DNA of 6,867 nt. It comes from Cesiribacter sp. (lineage in GTDB: Bacteria; Bacteroidota; Bacteroidia; Cytophagales; Cyclobacteriaceae). Where the stretch lies: assembly GCA_030147305.1 (NCBI GenBank), contig JASLAE010000194.1:1-6867 (forward strand), written 5' to 3'. The translations under genes and the position numbers were made by a program. Each line of letters opens with the position of its first letter. Position 1 is the stretch's first letter. Below the pieces are notes generated by a model. The model was not told where the DNA came from, ran no database searches, and saw nothing but the letters and a program-made list of their open reading frames with translations. Shown here in pieces: positions 6,436 through 6,867 of this stretch.

Positions 6436-6867
6436 AAAGGGGGGAGTCGCCCTGGCTGAAGCCTGAACTCCTGAACCTGCCAAAGGGGCTGATGCTTTTT
6501 GCCAATACTGCACTGCACCGGCTGGAAGGCGGTCTGCACCGCAGCCGCAGCAGTGGTGAAGAACAGGAATTTAGCCAATACCGGGCTTATCAGCCAGGGG
6601 ATGATCTGCGGCTGCTGGACTGGAAACTGTATGCCCGCAGTAAGCGGCTTTACGTACGTCAGGCAGAGGTGCCCCGACAATTGCAGGTGCTTGTGCTGGT
6701 AGATGCAAGCCTGTCCATGCAACACCAGAGCGGGGGCTGGACCAAACTCAATTATGCCAAGGCGGTAGCGGCAGTCTTTGGGCTGATTACACAGCGGCAA
6801 AACGATGTACCAGGGCTGCAGCTCCTTTCAGACAAGCTGGAACTACAGTTACACTTTAGGCGTAGCC
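6432..6867 (+). CDS. DUF58 / VWA-like domain protein, 3' end cut by window
   Basis: The first 145 residues of a DUF58 protein; family members commonly run to about 290-440 residues. The DUF58 signature is clear: GLHRSRSSGEEQEF (34-47), YRAYQPGDDLRLLDWKLYARS (50-70), then the beta strand LQVLVLVDASLSM (84-96), whose D91-A-S93-L-S95 is a MIDAS-type DxSxS metal site of VWA domains. The preceding RLYVRQAEVPR segment is also typical. No N-terminal membrane segments are seen, so this is the short cytoplasmic form that usually pairs with MoxR, rather than the longer membrane-anchored form. The start is set by the 4-nt ATGA overlap with the MoxR gene. It is probably a client or partner of the MoxR ATPase; further VWA/BatA-type genes would be expected downstream. 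Confidence 0.95.
   Translation, partial: MKRGESPWLKPELLNLPKGLMLFANTALHRLEGGLHRSRSSGEEQEFSQYRAYQPGDDLRLLDWKLYARSKRLYVRQAEVPRQLQVLVLVDASLSMQHQSGGWTKLNYAKAVAAVFGLITQRQNDVPGLQLLSDKLELQLHFRRS

Noticed and set aside
6000..6800. 266-codon minus-strand open frame across the MoxR/DUF58 junction
   Set aside because: It is antisense to two well-conserved genes, and its translation has low-complexity Ser/Arg/Ala character typical of shadow frames.

Overview
The window looks like a chromosomal segment from a Bacteroidota bacterium, most likely a Cytophagales relative. This rests on protein character (the DinB, TldD/TldE, DUF4159, MoxR and DUF58 versions), moderate GC, weak or absent Shine-Dalgarno sequences before most starts, and a possible Bacteroidota-type -33/-7 promoter. 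No organism name can be proven from the sequence. There are no tRNA or rRNA genes, insertion sequences, CRISPR arrays or phage genes.

Layout. (1) The left edge to 869, minus strand, is a DNA polymerase IV gene (dinB) whose 3' end is cut by the window. (2) A 126-base divergent spacer (870-995) holds a possible promoter and a short palindrome. (3) 996-4084, plus strand, is a two-gene unit encoding a TldD-family metalloprotease with a twin-arginine signal peptide and its TldE/PmbA-like partner, which lacks the HExxxH motif. It ends in a clear intrinsic terminator (4110-4142). (4) After a long leader (4143-4368), 4369 to the right edge is a tightly packed operon: a small acidic protein of unknown function, a DUF4159 protein, a MoxR-family AAA+ ATPase and a DUF58 (von Willebrand A-like) protein cut by the window edge. 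Junctions are an 8-nt overlap, an 8-nt gap and a 4-nt ATGA overlap.

How the genes work together. By family knowledge, TldD and TldE form a heterodimeric peptidase in which only TldD carries the HExxxH zinc site; that asymmetry is visible here. The unusual points are that only TldD has an export signal, and that the usual third zinc ligand, a cysteine in the C-terminal CGKGQP-type motif, is aspartate here. The second operon belongs to the widespread MoxR/DUF58 chaperone-like systems, in which a MoxR ATPase is thought to act on or with VWA-domain proteins in folding, metal insertion or envelope stress. More VWA or BatA-like genes would be expected past the right edge. The least understood part of the window is the acidic first gene of this operon, whose stop overlaps the DUF4159 start.

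All other long open frames (for example minus-strand 1695-2192 and 6000-6800) are shadows of these genes.
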